Source: JBMNGH01 sp050949725
GTDB taxonomy: Bacteria; Bacillota; Thermosediminibacteria; Thermosediminibacterales; Tepidanaerobacteraceae
Reading direction: 5' to 3'
Assembly: GCA_050949725.1 (NCBI GenBank)
Contig: JBMNGH010000003.1
Coordinates: 1 to 64,000, forward strand
DNA: 64,000 bases
Position 1 is the stretch's first letter; each line of letters opens with the position of its first letter. The notes below the pieces were generated by a model, which saw only the letters and a list, made by a program, of their open reading frames with translations, ran no database searches and was not told the DNA's origin. A program made the position numbers and the translations under genes. This document shows, piece after piece, positions 27,189-35,876 of this stretch.

Positions 27189-28982
27189 TTAGCATTTTAC
27201 TATTGCACCAAAAGGACATCTATCAAAACAACTGTTACACTTGATACACTTATCTTTATCGATAACGTGTGGCTGTTTCTTTTCACCCGAGATAGCGCCG
27301 GTTGGGCAAACTTTTACGCAAAGCCCACAGCCCTTACACTTGTCTGCAACGATCTCATAATGAATTAGGGCTTTACATGCCTTTGCAGGACATCTCTTTT
27401 CCTTTATATGTGCTTCATATTCATCCCTGAAATAGCGAATTGTCGATAGCACTGGGTTCGGAGCAGTCTGGCCAAGGCCACATAGTGCAGAAGCTTTTAT
27501 ACTTTTAGCGAGGTTCTCAAGTAATTCTATATCTCCTTCTTCGCCTTCTCCATTTGTTATTCTTTCCAAAATCTCCAACATCCTCTTAGTTCCGATTCTG
27601 CACGGAGGGCATTTGCCGCAGGATTCATCTTGCGTAAATGTCAGGAAAAATTTGGCTATATCAACCATACAGTTGTCTTCATCCATTACTATCATACCGC
27701 CGGAACCCATCATCGAGCCGGCCTGCACGAGGGTGTCATATTCGATCGGCATGTCAAGTTTTGAAGCCGGGATACATCCGCCTGAAGGCCCACCTGTTTG
27801 CACTGCCTTAAACTGCTTATTATTTGGTATTCCTCCACATATATCATAAATAACTTCTCGTAACGTTGTTCCCATCGCTATTTCTACTAATCCGGTATTA
27901 TTTATCTTACCACCGACAGCAAATACCTTGGTTCCCTTGCTCCTTTCAGTTCCTACGCTTACAAACCAATCCGAGCCTTTTAGGATTATCTCAGGTATGT
28001 TTGCGTATGTTTCAACATTATTGATAAGTGTGGGCTTCCTCCATAAACCTTCGTTCGCCGGAAAAGGTGGCCTCGGCCTAGGTTCTCCTCGTCTGCCTTC
28101 GAGCGAAGCTAACAATGCCGTTTCCTCACCACATACAAAAGCACCTGAGCCTAATCTGAGATTGATATTAAAACTAAATTGAGAACCTAAAATATTGTCT
28201 CCAAGCAATCCAAGGTTTCTACCCTGTTCTATGGCTATCTGTAACCTTTTTACAGCTATTGGATATTCTGCCCTGACATAGATATAGCCTTCTTTTGCCC
28301 CTATTGCATAACCGGCTATAGCCATTGCTTCAAGCACTGAATGTGGGTCTCCCTCCAATATACTCCTGTCCATAAAAGCACCTGGATCACCCTCGTCGGC
28401 ATTACAGACAACATATTTTATATCACCTTTAGCGTTGGCTGCAAATTGCCATTTTCTACCTGTCGGAAATCCTCCGCCTCCTCGGCCTCTCAGGCCAGAT
28501 TTCATAACCTCGTCGATAACCTCTTGGGGTGTCATTTCGGTCAAACACTTGGCAAGTGCCTTATATCCATCGTTTGCAATGTATTCCTCAATAACTTCAG
28601 GATTTATTACTCCACAATTTCTAAGTGCTATACGTTTCTGCCTCTTGTAAAAATTTATATCCATAAGTGAACGCAGTCGTTCTTTTGTATCATGTTCTTT
28701 ATACAAAAGCCTTTCGACAATACGGCCCTTAATTAGGTGTTCTTCAACTATTTCAGGCACATCTGAAGGTTTTACACTACAATAATAACTACCTTCAGGA
28801 TATATCAAAACATTTGGCCCTAACTCACAAAGGCCAAGACATCCTGTTTGGACTACTCTTACTTCCTTTGAAAGGCCTCTTTTTTCGATTTCTTTCTCAA
28901 GCTCTTCCATCACCTGTGGACTTCCCGAGGCCGCACATCCGGTTCCTTTGCATACGAGTACGTGAGACCTGTATAATTCCAT
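27189..28982 (-). CDS. hydB: HydB subunit of bifurcating [FeFe]-hydrogenase (NuoF-like, NAD/FMN binding)
   Basis: 597 residues. N-terminal thioredoxin-like [2Fe-2S] domain (VCKGTGCAASG and QTGCLGLCELGP), NuoF core with GRGGGGFPTGRKW and CNADEGDPGAFMDR for NAD(H) and FMN, the [4Fe-4S] site CGKCPPCRIGTKRM, and two C-terminal ferredoxin motifs (CKGCGLCVKVCP, CIKCNSCFDRCP). This domain order is that of HydB in Thermotoga-type HydABC, where the flavin links NADH and ferredoxin. ATG overlaps no neighbour upstream and is 30 bases from the next gene; hydA follows at about 27 bases. Confidence 0.95.
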   Translation of the reverse strand: MELYRSHVLVCKGTGCAASGSPQVMEELEKEIEKRGLSKEVRVVQTGCLGLCELGPNVLIYPEGSYYCSVKPSDVPEIVEEHLIKGRIVERLLYKEHDTKERLRSLMDINFYKRQKRIALRNCGVINPEVIEEYIANDGYKALAKCLTEMTPQEVIDEVMKSGLRGRGGGGFPTGRKWQFAANAKGDIKYVVCNADEGDPGAFMDRSILEGDPHSVLEAMAIAGYAIGAKEGYIYVRAEYPIAVKRLQIAIEQGRNLGLLGDNILGSQFSFNINLRLGSGAFVCGEETALLASLEGRRGEPRPRPPFPANEGLWRKPTLINNVETYANIPEIILKGSDWFVSVGTERSKGTKVFAVGGKINNTGLVEIAMGTTLREVIYDICGGIPNNKQFKAVQTGGPSGGCIPASKLDMPIEYDTLVQAGSMMGSGGMIVMDEDNCMVDIAKFFLTFTQDESCGKCPPCRIGTKRMLEILERITNGEGEEGDIELLENLAKSIKASALCGLGQTAPNPVLSTIRYFRDEYEAHIKEKRCPAKACKALIHYEIVADKCKGCGLCVKVCPTGAISGEKKQPHVIDKDKCIKCNSCFDRCPFGAIVKC

Positions 28983-29014
28983 TATTAACCCCTCCCTAAG
29001 CTCTTGATCAATTG

Positions 29015-29389
29015 TTATATATTAGGTATTACCAGCTCGTCTACGACCTTATTGTTAACTATATGTTTTACAACGATCTCCCTGGCTTTCTCCGGATTCA
29101 AATTAACATAAGTCACCTTTGACTGATCAGGTTTTATTACGTCCAACAGTGGTTCATACTGACAAAGACCTATACATCCTGTTTCGGTAACAATTACATC
29201 ATTAATATTCCTCTTCTTTAGTTCATCAAGAATTGCTAGCATGACGTTTCTGGCTCCAGCTGCTATGCCGCATGTTCCCATGCCTACAACAATCCTTGTC
29301 TTTGATTCATTTTCCACTCTGAGATTTATCATGTCTTTAGCCTGTTTACGAATCTTTTCCAAGTCTTCAATGGATTTTATCGTTGACAT
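29015..29389 (-). CDS. Thioredoxin-like [2Fe-2S] ferredoxin of the hydrogenase operon
   Basis: About 124 residues. The C-terminal ~85 have the thioredoxin-like [2Fe-2S] fold: GMGTCGIAAGARNVM supplies the first cysteine and VTETGCIGLCQYEPLLDV the next two. Such genes (called HydD or NuoE-like ferredoxin in some genomes) accompany hydABC and may shuttle or gate electrons. A clear fourth cysteine ligand of the usual C-x(n)-C...C-x3-C set is not visible. ATG at 29389 is chosen over an upstream one because a GGAGGTG site is at the right distance. Overlaps the ATPase gene upstream. Confidence 0.8.
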   Translation of the reverse strand: MSTIKSIEDLEKIRKQAKDMINLRVENESKTRIVVGMGTCGIAAGARNVMLAILDELKKRNINDVIVTETGCIGLCQYEPLLDVIKPDQSKVTYVNLNPEKAREIVVKHIVNNKVVDELVIPNI

Positions 29390-29939
29390 TATCCACACCT
29401 CCATTTATTTCGGTCAATCCCTCTTTTATAAAGCTTTTTATCCAATCTAAAACCATAGGATGTGATATGGGCACATCCCCTAGCCTCTTTTTTATTTCAC
29501 GCGTGTCTAAAACAAAGTCCTTTTTATCTAAACGGTGATGGTACAAAAAATCAATGTCCGGGTTTACTGCAACAAGTGATACAATGGTATCCACCATACT
29601 TCCGAGTGGCGGCATATCTATATGGGACCTGATAAATAAGGCTTTGACAACAGTCCCTTTATTAATATCTGATTTGATTGTAAAATCCCCGCCACAATCT
29701 CTTGCAAGCTGTGCAAATAAAGGTATGCCTAAACCTACCTTTCGGGTTGTCCTTGTTGTAAAAAAGGGGTCTTGAACCTTTTTTAACGTTTCTTTGTCCA
29801 TGCCCCTGCCGTCATCTAATATCTCAATAGACAATGTATCTGCTGCAAGATCCTCGAAAATGTTGATAATTACCAAGGACGCATCGGCACGTATCGAGTT
29901 TTGAACTATATCAAGTACATGAAGTGAAAGTTCCTTCAT
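29367..29939 (-). CDS. HATPase_c (GHKL) domain protein in the hydrogenase operon
   Basis: 190 residues. GHKL ATPase motifs are present: N box DIVQNSIRADAS, G1 box DDGRGMDKET and GLGIPLFAQLARDCGG. No histidine phosphoacceptor domain or membrane helix is seen, so it is an orphan ATPase of the histidine-kinase/anti-sigma type rather than a full sensor kinase. It lies between hydC and the ferredoxin gene, overlapping the latter's start, and is a regular companion of clostridial hydABC loci. A signalling or serine-kinase role is inferred. Confidence 0.8.
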   Translation of the reverse strand: MKELSLHVLDIVQNSIRADASLVIINIFEDLAADTLSIEILDDGRGMDKETLKKVQDPFFTTRTTRKVGLGIPLFAQLARDCGGDFTIKSDINKGTVVKALFIRSHIDMPPLGSMVDTIVSLVAVNPDIDFLYHHRLDKKDFVLDTREIKKRLGDVPISHPMVLDWIKSFIKEGLTEINGGVDNVNDKIH

Positions 29940-29948
29940 ATCTATTCA

Positions 29949-30428
29949 TCAATATTTTTTTAGTATATCAGGTATTTTGTCAGGGGTCAGCCTACCATAA
30001 ACATCATCATTTATTATTATGGTGGGTGCAAGACCACAAGCACCTACACAACGGCATGCGTCGAGTGAAAATTTCAGGTCTTCTGTCGTATCTCCTACTT
30101 CTACTCCGAGTTCTTCCTTTAATCTCTCTAGTATCTTGTCTGCACCTCTTACGTAACAAGCCGTGCCAAGACATACCCTTATTTGGTATTTACCTTTGGG
30201 TTTTAGATTAAAAAAGGAATAAAAAGTAACGGTGCTATAAATTTCACTCAAGGGAATATTCAGGCTTTCTGCAACTATCCTTAGGACATCATATGGAAGG
30301 TAACCTATTATTCCCTGTGCTTCCTGTAGAATTTGCAGAAGAGCACCTTTTTCACCTTTGTGCTTTTCAAGTATTTGTTCTACTTGTAGAATCTTCTCAT
30401 CAAGTTCTTTTTGTAATGCTGCCTCCAT
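29949..30428 (-). CDS. hydC: HydC subunit (NuoE-like [2Fe-2S] protein)
   Basis: 159 residues of the NuoE/24-kDa family. The four cysteines for the [2Fe-2S] cluster are in RVCLGTACYVRGAD (C-x4-C) and DACRCVGACGLAP. HydC passes electrons between HydB and the rest of the complex. ATG has GAGAGGGATG upstream. It is separated from hydB by the ATPase and ferredoxin genes, so the operon order is hydC, ATPase, ferredoxin, hydB, hydA. Confidence 0.93.
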   Translation of the reverse strand: MEAALQKELDEKILQVEQILEKHKGEKGALLQILQEAQGIIGYLPYDVLRIVAESLNIPLSEIYSTVTFYSFFNLKPKGKYQIRVCLGTACYVRGADKILERLKEELGVEVGDTTEDLKFSLDACRCVGACGLAPTIIINDDVYGRLTPDKIPDILKKY

Positions 30429-30483
30429 TTTTCATCCCTCTCCTCAATTGTAATAGTTCTCTTTTTCACTAATATAAATGAAT

Positions 30484-31245
30484 TTAACCCTCTTTTACTA
30501 TCACTCCTCTCCCGTTTTTACCTTCTAAAGCCATCACCAGCTCGCCAAAGCTTAGAGATTTTAAGTAGAAAAAGGTTTTTTGAAAAACCATTTCTATCAA
30601 CCTATGAGCATCTGAATTTGTAATTAATGTGTAACTGCTGTTAATTTTGTATCGCTTTTTAAAATCTGCTTCACCAATATTTCTGGAAAACTCAACTGCT
30701 TTTATGTCAAGTCCCTCAGGTATAAAACCGAGTTGCCCCAATAAGCTGAAAGACCTCTTGTCAATATGAGCCGGGATAAAAATCCCGTTAAGTCTTGATA
30801 CTTTTGCCGAAATCTGTTCTACAGTAAGCATTGTAGATGTCAATAACATCTGTCGTTCTTCTTTGATAACCCTGCCCTGGGCGTCAACAATTAATTGCCT
30901 GCCGAAAATACTGGGTTCGTTTTCTACCTTAGGAAGGTTTTTGTAAACGAATTCCTGCATTTCAAGTATTTCTTTCAGACTTTCAAAAAGGCATATTAAA
31001 TGCACTTCTTCAGCACTTTGCACTTCCATCCCGGGTATTACAAGAATGTCATATTTTTTTGCTGCTTCAAGCATTGCTCCAATGTTTTTAGCTGAATTGT
31101 GGTCGCAAATGCCCAGTATCTTGGTCCCTTGCAATTTGGCCATGTTCAATATGTTTATAGGATTCATTTCGTCATCAGCACATGGAGAAAGGCAAGTGTG
31201 TATATGAAGGTCTGCCGGATATTCATCAAACATTTCCGTCGACAC
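30484..31245 (-). CDS. PHP-domain metal-dependent phosphoesterase
   Basis: 253 residues beginning EMFDEYPADLHIHTCLSPCA, the first PHP motif (DLHIHTxLS), followed by ICDHNSAKN and PGMEVQSAEEVHL and the final NSDAHRL: the histidines and aspartates of the trinuclear metal site. Such stand-alone PHP proteins hydrolyse phosphate esters or, in relatives such as YciV/RNase AM, nucleotides; the substrate here is unknown. The 3' end of the preceding DRTGG gene overlaps its start, so it belongs to the same transcript as the hydrogenase-like protein and hydC. Confidence 0.85.
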   Translation of the reverse strand: MSTEMFDEYPADLHIHTCLSPCADDEMNPINILNMAKLQGTKILGICDHNSAKNIGAMLEAAKKYDILVIPGMEVQSAEEVHLICLFESLKEILEMQEFVYKNLPKVENEPSIFGRQLIVDAQGRVIKEERQMLLTSTMLTVEQISAKVSRLNGIFIPAHIDKRSFSLLGQLGFIPEGLDIKAVEFSRNIGEADFKKRYKINSSYTLITNSDAHRLIEMVFQKTFFYLKSLSFGELVMALEGKNGRGVIVKEG

Positions 31246-31576
31246 CTTTTAATTCATTATACAATATACCACAAATTTCATAAACAGTTTTCTTGCATGA
31301 AAATACCGGGATATTCTCATTATTTGCCTTTAACAAAGTGCTATCTTCTATATCAACACCTTCCGCTACAATTATACATGCAAGATTTAAAAGCGAAGCG
31401 ACTGCAACAATGTTCTGGTGGCTCTGAATTGTAATCCATGCTTGGCCTTCGCGTGCATGAGCCATCACCCAGCTCAGCATGTCAGAGGCATAGCCGCCCG
31501 TTACTTCCTTGTTTAAATTAACTTCTTTTGTGACCAACTCTAGGCCTAAAATTTCTTTTAACTCACTTAATTTCAT
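31226..31576 (-). CDS. Stand-alone DRTGG-domain protein
   Basis: 116 residues, MKLSELKEILGLELVTKEV at the start and the DRTGG-like core VTGGYASDMLSWVMAHAREGQ, then IVAVASLLNLACIIVAEGVD. DRTGG domains occur in HPr-kinase-like N-termini, phosphotransacetylases and CBS proteins, and are thought to bind nucleotides or other small ligands. Homologous to the N-terminal half of the protein at 32911. Its role is unknown. Confidence 0.8.
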   Translation of the reverse strand: MKLSELKEILGLELVTKEVNLNKEVTGGYASDMLSWVMAHAREGQAWITIQSHQNIVAVASLLNLACIIVAEGVDIEDSTLLKANNENIPVFSCKKTVYEICGILYNELKGVDGNV

Positions 31577-31579
31577 CTG

Positions 31580-32911
31580 CTAATCACCCCCCTTATCGTC
31601 TGTTTCCAAGGTAGGAGGCAATTTTCTAGCCATATCAAACATCTCAGCAGCAAGCTGTTTTACTTTGTCTCTTAAAATAAACACGCAATCGGTCTTATTA
31701 GCCTCGCCCATCACAATATCTTCTGCCAATGCCCTGCAGTTTGGAGAACCACAGCTTCCACAATCAAGACCGGGAAGTTCTTTGAGTGTCTTTTCTAGCA
31801 GCTCCATCTTTTGAATAGCCTTCTCAATGTCATCATCAAGCTTCATAGATGGTTTCGGTAAAATTTCTTTTTTTAGGTGATAATATTTATTATTATACTT
31901 TTGCATTACCTCTTTTTCATCAACATTGCTTTTTAATCCGATTTTTTCTGCCAACCTCCTGATCTTTACCCTTGCAATAAAATGGTTTTCAACGGTAAGC
32001 GCTCCCCCGATACAACCACCTACGCAAGCTTGGCATTCAATATAATCGATATCGTTCAGTTTCCCCATTTCAACCTCTTCGAGCACCTGGATGCAGTTGT
32101 GAATGCCATCAACAGCCAGATGATTATCTCCACCTATGGCCAAATTCTCACCACCTGACCTGCCCCATCCAATTCCTATACCGGAAGAATTAGGTAAAAC
32201 AGAATCATATTCTTCCTCACCAAGGTTCTTTAATACTTCACCATAAATATCGGCTATAGATAATACGCCATCCACATCTGACTTATCAGTTCCTATAGGC
32301 TGCTTTACTGCTGTTACTTTAGCAGGGCAAGGACTTATAAAAAACGCGCCTATGTCAGCTTCAGGCACACCATAAACGTGCGAAATCTTTTCCTTGGCTC
32401 TTTTCGCTGCAATCTCAACAGGTGCTTTAATTAGTATGATGTTTCTTATAAGCTCCGGAAACCTTACCTGTACCAACCTTAATACCGCCGGGCATGATGA
32501 AGAAATCAGTGGCCTTATATCGGTATGTGTATCAATATACTTTCTTATGGCTATTGATATTTCCTCTGCGGCATAAGGCACCTCAGATACTTCATCAAAA
32601 CCCATCTTCTTCAAAGCACTAAGGACACTCCTTATAGATGTGTCCTCTTTGAATTGGCCAAAAAAACTCGGGGCAGGCAGTGCAACTTTAACTTTGTAAT
32701 CTTTCAGTTTATCAAGACTATCTGAAGAAGCATATTTGGCACTATTTGGGCAAATGCGGATACATTCTCCACAGTCTATACACTTGTTTTCCAAAATGCG
32801 AGCCTTGCCATTCCTAACCCTTATTGCTTCAGTAGGACATCCCTTTATACAATTAGTGCAACCTTTACATTTATCAACATCTAATGTCACCGAATGATAA
32901 TACTGCAACAT
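31580..32911 (-). CDS. [FeFe]-hydrogenase-like iron-sulfur protein, probable redox/H2 sensor
   Basis: 443 residues. Two N-terminal [4Fe-4S] motifs (CKGCTNCIKGCP, CIDCGECIRICP) lead into a compact H-domain with degenerate motifs: SSSCPAVLRL where catalytic enzymes have TSCCPxW, SPCPAKVTAV for the second, and IECQACVGGCIGGAL for the third. The cluster-binding cysteines remain but the proton-relay cysteine position is serine and GGGQ is absent. After a linker there is a C-terminal Fe-S domain (DCGSCGSPNCRALAEDIV with a later Cys, as in RnfB N-terminal domains). This resembles the sensory/uncharacterised hydrogenase group rather than an H2-producing enzyme. Flanked by DRTGG and ATPase genes. Confidence 0.8.
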   Translation of the reverse strand: MLQYYHSVTLDVDKCKGCTNCIKGCPTEAIRVRNGKARILENKCIDCGECIRICPNSAKYASSDSLDKLKDYKVKVALPAPSFFGQFKEDTSIRSVLSALKKMGFDEVSEVPYAAEEISIAIRKYIDTHTDIRPLISSSCPAVLRLVQVRFPELIRNIILIKAPVEIAAKRAKEKISHVYGVPEADIGAFFISPCPAKVTAVKQPIGTDKSDVDGVLSIADIYGEVLKNLGEEEYDSVLPNSSGIGIGWGRSGGENLAIGGDNHLAVDGIHNCIQVLEEVEMGKLNDIDYIECQACVGGCIGGALTVENHFIARVKIRRLAEKIGLKSNVDEKEVMQKYNNKYYHLKKEILPKPSMKLDDDIEKAIQKMELLEKTLKELPGLDCGSCGSPNCRALAEDIVMGEANKTDCVFILRDKVKQLAAEMFDMARKLPPTLETDDKGGD

Positions 32912-33750
32912 TATATCTCACCAGCTTTCTCATTTGGCTGTATGTTGACCTTCATCATTACTTTTGTTCCTTTTCCTACAGTTGAGTCAATTTCTAAATT
33001 ATCAGTGAATTTCTTCATATTTGGAAGTCCCATACCGGCACCGAAGCCAAGTTCCCTTATTCTTTCAGAAGCAGTGGAAAAGCCTTCCTCCAATGCTTTG
33101 TCAATATCAGGTATGCCAGGACCATCATCCTTGGCGATTATTTCAATAAAAAATGGATTTATATTAAAATATAAATTGCCTTTTCTTGCGTGTATGACAA
33201 CATTCATTTCGGCTTCATATGCGGCTATAGACACCCTCCTTATCACAGATGAATCTATGCCAAGCTGTTTCAAAATCCTTCTAGCCTGCTCAGTGGCTTT
33301 TCCTGCATTATTAAAGTCATTACCGGTTATTTCATAGCTAAGCTTTATGGTTTTTGCAGGCTCTAAATCATTATGTCCTGGAGGCATTCCCCCTTGAAAT
33401 CTGCTCTGACTTTTTCCCCTTAGCCCGGCACTAAACAATATACCGCATGTTTCAAAAAGAGGTAATTTTGTGCTTAAAATAGGAATCTTCTCACTTTTCG
33501 CCATGTCAACAACTTCTTCAGATGGCAACTTTCCTCTAACAAAAACAATCGCTGCAAAACCTGTAAGGCTAGCTGTTTGAATAACTTGGAAATGTGTTAA
33601 ACCGGTAAGAAGTACTGCTTTAGTCTTTGTATCTTCAAGAATACTGCTGATCAATTCTGTTCCACAGGCATTGTCTATATCTATATCCAAAAAATTTTCT
33701 CCGTATAAAACTTCGGCATGAAGCAGCTCCTTTATCTCAGACAGCTTCAT
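32911..33750 (-). CDS. DRTGG domain fused to a GHKL ATPase (anti-sigma-like)
   Basis: 279 residues. Residues ~1-115 are a DRTGG domain (MKLSEIKELLHAEVLYGEN..., LLTGLTHFQVIQTASLTGFA). After a linker, residues ~130-275 form an ATPase domain of the anti-sigma regulatory factor type: RVSIAAYEAEMNVVIHARKG (N box), AKDDGPGIPDIDKAL (G1) and GFGAGMGLPNMKKFTDN (G2). Its stop codon overlaps the start of the hydrogenase-like protein by one base, so they are translated together. Likely a serine kinase-type regulator that receives input through the DRTGG domain; no partner is identified. Confidence 0.8.
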   Translation of the reverse strand: MKLSEIKELLHAEVLYGENFLDIDIDNACGTELISSILEDTKTKAVLLTGLTHFQVIQTASLTGFAAIVFVRGKLPSEEVVDMAKSEKIPILSTKLPLFETCGILFSAGLRGKSQSRFQGGMPPGHNDLEPAKTIKLSYEITGNDFNNAGKATEQARRILKQLGIDSSVIRRVSIAAYEAEMNVVIHARKGNLYFNINPFFIEIIAKDDGPGIPDIDKALEEGFSTASERIRELGFGAGMGLPNMKKFTDNLEIDSTVGKGTKVMMKVNIQPNEKAGEI

Positions 33751-33753
33751 ATG

Positions 33754-34380
33754 TCAATCCTCCAGGTAAAAAGTCAGGTACTCAAGCTGGGCTGCTAAGT
33801 CTACCCTTTTTATCAAAACATCACCATCAACATTAATATTTATAGGGGCAAAATTTAATATTCCTTTAATACCGGCTCTAGCAAGCTTATCTGTTACGTC
33901 TTGAGCCGAATCTGCGGGCACTGCAATTATAGCCATTTTTATACCATATTCTCTAACCTTTTCTTCAATTACTTCCATGGGAAATATCTCAATATTGGCC
34001 AACTTTTTACCTATTTTAGCAGTATCGGAGTCAAAAATACACTTTATATCAAATCCTCGTTCATTAAAACCTTTATAGCGCAGTAAAGCTTTACCAAGAT
34101 TGCCTGCTCCTATAATTGCAACGGGCCACTTTCTGTCCAGCCCCAGTATTTTCATTATGTGGTTGTATAATTCCCTCGAATTATATCCTACACCACGTGT
34201 ACCAAATTCTCCAAAGTATGCAAGGTCCTTCCTGACCTGAGCAGGGGTAACTCCCGTCGCTTTAGCTATATTCTGTGATGATACAGTAGTAATCCCTCTT
34301 TTGTCAGCTTCATTCAAATATCGGGAATACAATGATAACCTTCCAATTGTAGCATCAGGAATCTTATATTTCCGAAACAT
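33754..34380 (-). CDS. rex: Redox-sensing transcriptional repressor Rex
   Basis: About 208 residues: N-terminal winged helix (KIPDATIGRLSLYSRYL, VTPAQVRKDLAYFGEFGTRG VGY) and C-terminal Rossmann domain with AIIGAGNLGKALLRY and DVLIKRVDLAAQLEYLTFYL. Rex represses fermentation and hydrogenase genes at low NADH/NAD+ and leaves DNA when NADH rises. First gene of the transcript leading through DRTGG-ATPase, the hydrogenase-like protein, PHP and hydC. ATG at 34380 chosen (an in-frame start three codons earlier is possible). I see no clear TTGTTAA-N4-TTAACAA box in the 150 bases upstream. Confidence 0.95.
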   Translation of the reverse strand: MFRKYKIPDATIGRLSLYSRYLNEADKRGITTVSSQNIAKATGVTPAQVRKDLAYFGEFGTRGVGYNSRELYNHIMKILGLDRKWPVAIIGAGNLGKALLRYKGFNERGFDIKCIFDSDTAKIGKKLANIEIFPMEVIEEKVREYGIKMAIIAVPADSAQDVTDKLARAGIKGILNFAPININVDGDVLIKRVDLAAQLEYLTFYLED

Positions 34381-34546
34381 TAGCCCCAACTCCCTCGGAT
34401 TTCATTTTAGCATAACGACTTATTTTTTACAATACGGTTAGAGAAAATAATCACAAAGTATATCCTTGATTTTACAATTAATGTTTGTATAATCTTAGTA
34501 ATTAGTGTCTCCCAATCCCGATAACAGTCGGCTTCTAAATCGATGT

Positions 34547-35584
34547 TTAATCCATTATTTGAAAATCGTCACTTACCAGCTTGAAATCATAAAAATCCGG
34601 CTCAAAGCTCATATACACTTTTTTGTCTATGGTTACAAAAACCGCATCTACCTCTTGTAGCTTTTCAACGAGTTTTATACCATCACTCAACCCCATTGAA
34701 AACATTGTTGTTGAAAGTGCATCGGCATCTATTGATTTATCCGTTATTATTGTCACCCCTACCAGATCGTTTTCAACAGGATATCCCGTAGCAGTGTCGA
34801 GTATATGGTGGTACCTCTTATCGTCCCTTTCGAAAAATCTTTCGTAAACCCCTGACGTCACAAGGGTCTTATCAGCCACCGCTGCTATGGCAAAAATACT
34901 CCCCCGAGGTTCAAACGGATTTTGCAATCCTATATTCCACATTGTGCCATCGGGTTTTTTTCCAATTACGCATATATTACCTCCTAGATCTATGGCAGCA
35001 CTCTTTATCCCATTCTTTTTTAAAACCTCAGCCGCTTCGTCGGCAGCATAGCCTTTCGCAATCCCTCCGAGATCCAAAGACATCCCCTTGTTTTTAAGGA
35101 ATACACTGTTATCGTTTTCATCAAGTACAACATCACGATAATTTACATTTTCTAAAGCATTAAATATTTCACTTTTTGAAGGCACCCTAACGTTTTCGGT
35201 ACCGATACCCCACAATCTTACTAAAGGTCCGATTGTGATATCAAATTTCCCTCGGGATTGGTTTGAATAAAATAAACCCCTTTTTATAACATAAAAGGTA
35301 TCGCTGCTCACCGTTTGTGCTTTTATTCCGGCGGCTTTATTAATTCTGATAACCTCACTGTCTTCCCCCACTGCTGTCATCTTGGATTCAATCTCTGAAA
35401 TTCGCTCAAAAACGTCATCTATGACATCTGAAGCATTATCCCCATAAGCAGTAACCTGAACAATGGTGTCAAGCATAAAGTTCGACCGCGTCAACGGTTC
35501 ATCAACCCGAGCACCACCACAGCCTGTTATCAATAATAATGCAGCTATCATAACAGCATTTTTAACTAGATTCCAACTGCTCAT
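34547..35584 (-). CDS. apbE: FAD:protein FMN transferase ApbE (lipoprotein)
   Basis: 345 residues with a lipoprotein signal (VMIAALLLITGCGG). ApbE motifs: TIVQVTAYGDNASDVIDDVF, KFDITIGPLVRLWGIG, DLGGIAKGYAADEAAEVL, AIDLGGNICVIGKKPDG, and YHHILDTATGYPVEN near the C-terminus. It transfers FMN from FAD to a threonine in D/S-G-A-T-like motifs; RnfG and RnfD in this window are the likely targets. Start ATG follows GGAGGTAATTAA. Transcribed on its own or before rex, 157 bases apart. Confidence 0.93.
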   Translation of the reverse strand: MSSWNLVKNAVMIAALLLITGCGGARVDEPLTRSNFMLDTIVQVTAYGDNASDVIDDVFERISEIESKMTAVGEDSEVIRINKAAGIKAQTVSSDTFYVIKRGLFYSNQSRGKFDITIGPLVRLWGIGTENVRVPSKSEIFNALENVNYRDVVLDENDNSVFLKNKGMSLDLGGIAKGYAADEAAEVLKKNGIKSAAIDLGGNICVIGKKPDGTMWNIGLQNPFEPRGSIFAIAAVADKTLVTSGVYERFFERDDKRYHHILDTATGYPVENDLVGVTIITDKSIDADALSTTMFSMGLSDGIKLVEKLQEVDAVFVTIDKKVYMSFEPDFYDFKLVSDDFQIMD

Positions 35585-35876
35585 ATTTAATTACCTCCGA
35601 ATTTTAACAGCTTAAACTTTGGTTTTTGGGTCATTTAACGTTATTACGAGACCTGTCTTGTCAAACTATGCTTTAATAACGGAAATGCTTTTTATATTAT
35701 AACATTTGACTAGGTAACATAACCACCTCTAAACATTGGTTGATATCATTACATTTCGCCGAAATCATTAATGATATTTATTTCAACTATTACTCGGAAT
35801 CAGGCTTGAAAACAGTTTTGAGATAAAGAGACAAAACATGTAATTGGCGAGAGCAGATAGAAATAACTCCTTAACA
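35585..35876. other. Non-coding spacer between the DUF1015 gene and apbE
   Basis: About 290 AT-rich bases that should carry the apbE promoter. No hairpin with a T run and no gene was seen. Confidence 0.4.

Noticed and set aside
34390..34546. Rex operator upstream of rex
   Set aside because: No inverted TTGTTAA-type repeat with acceptable match; the loosely similar ACAATTAATGTTTGT is not symmetrical enough.
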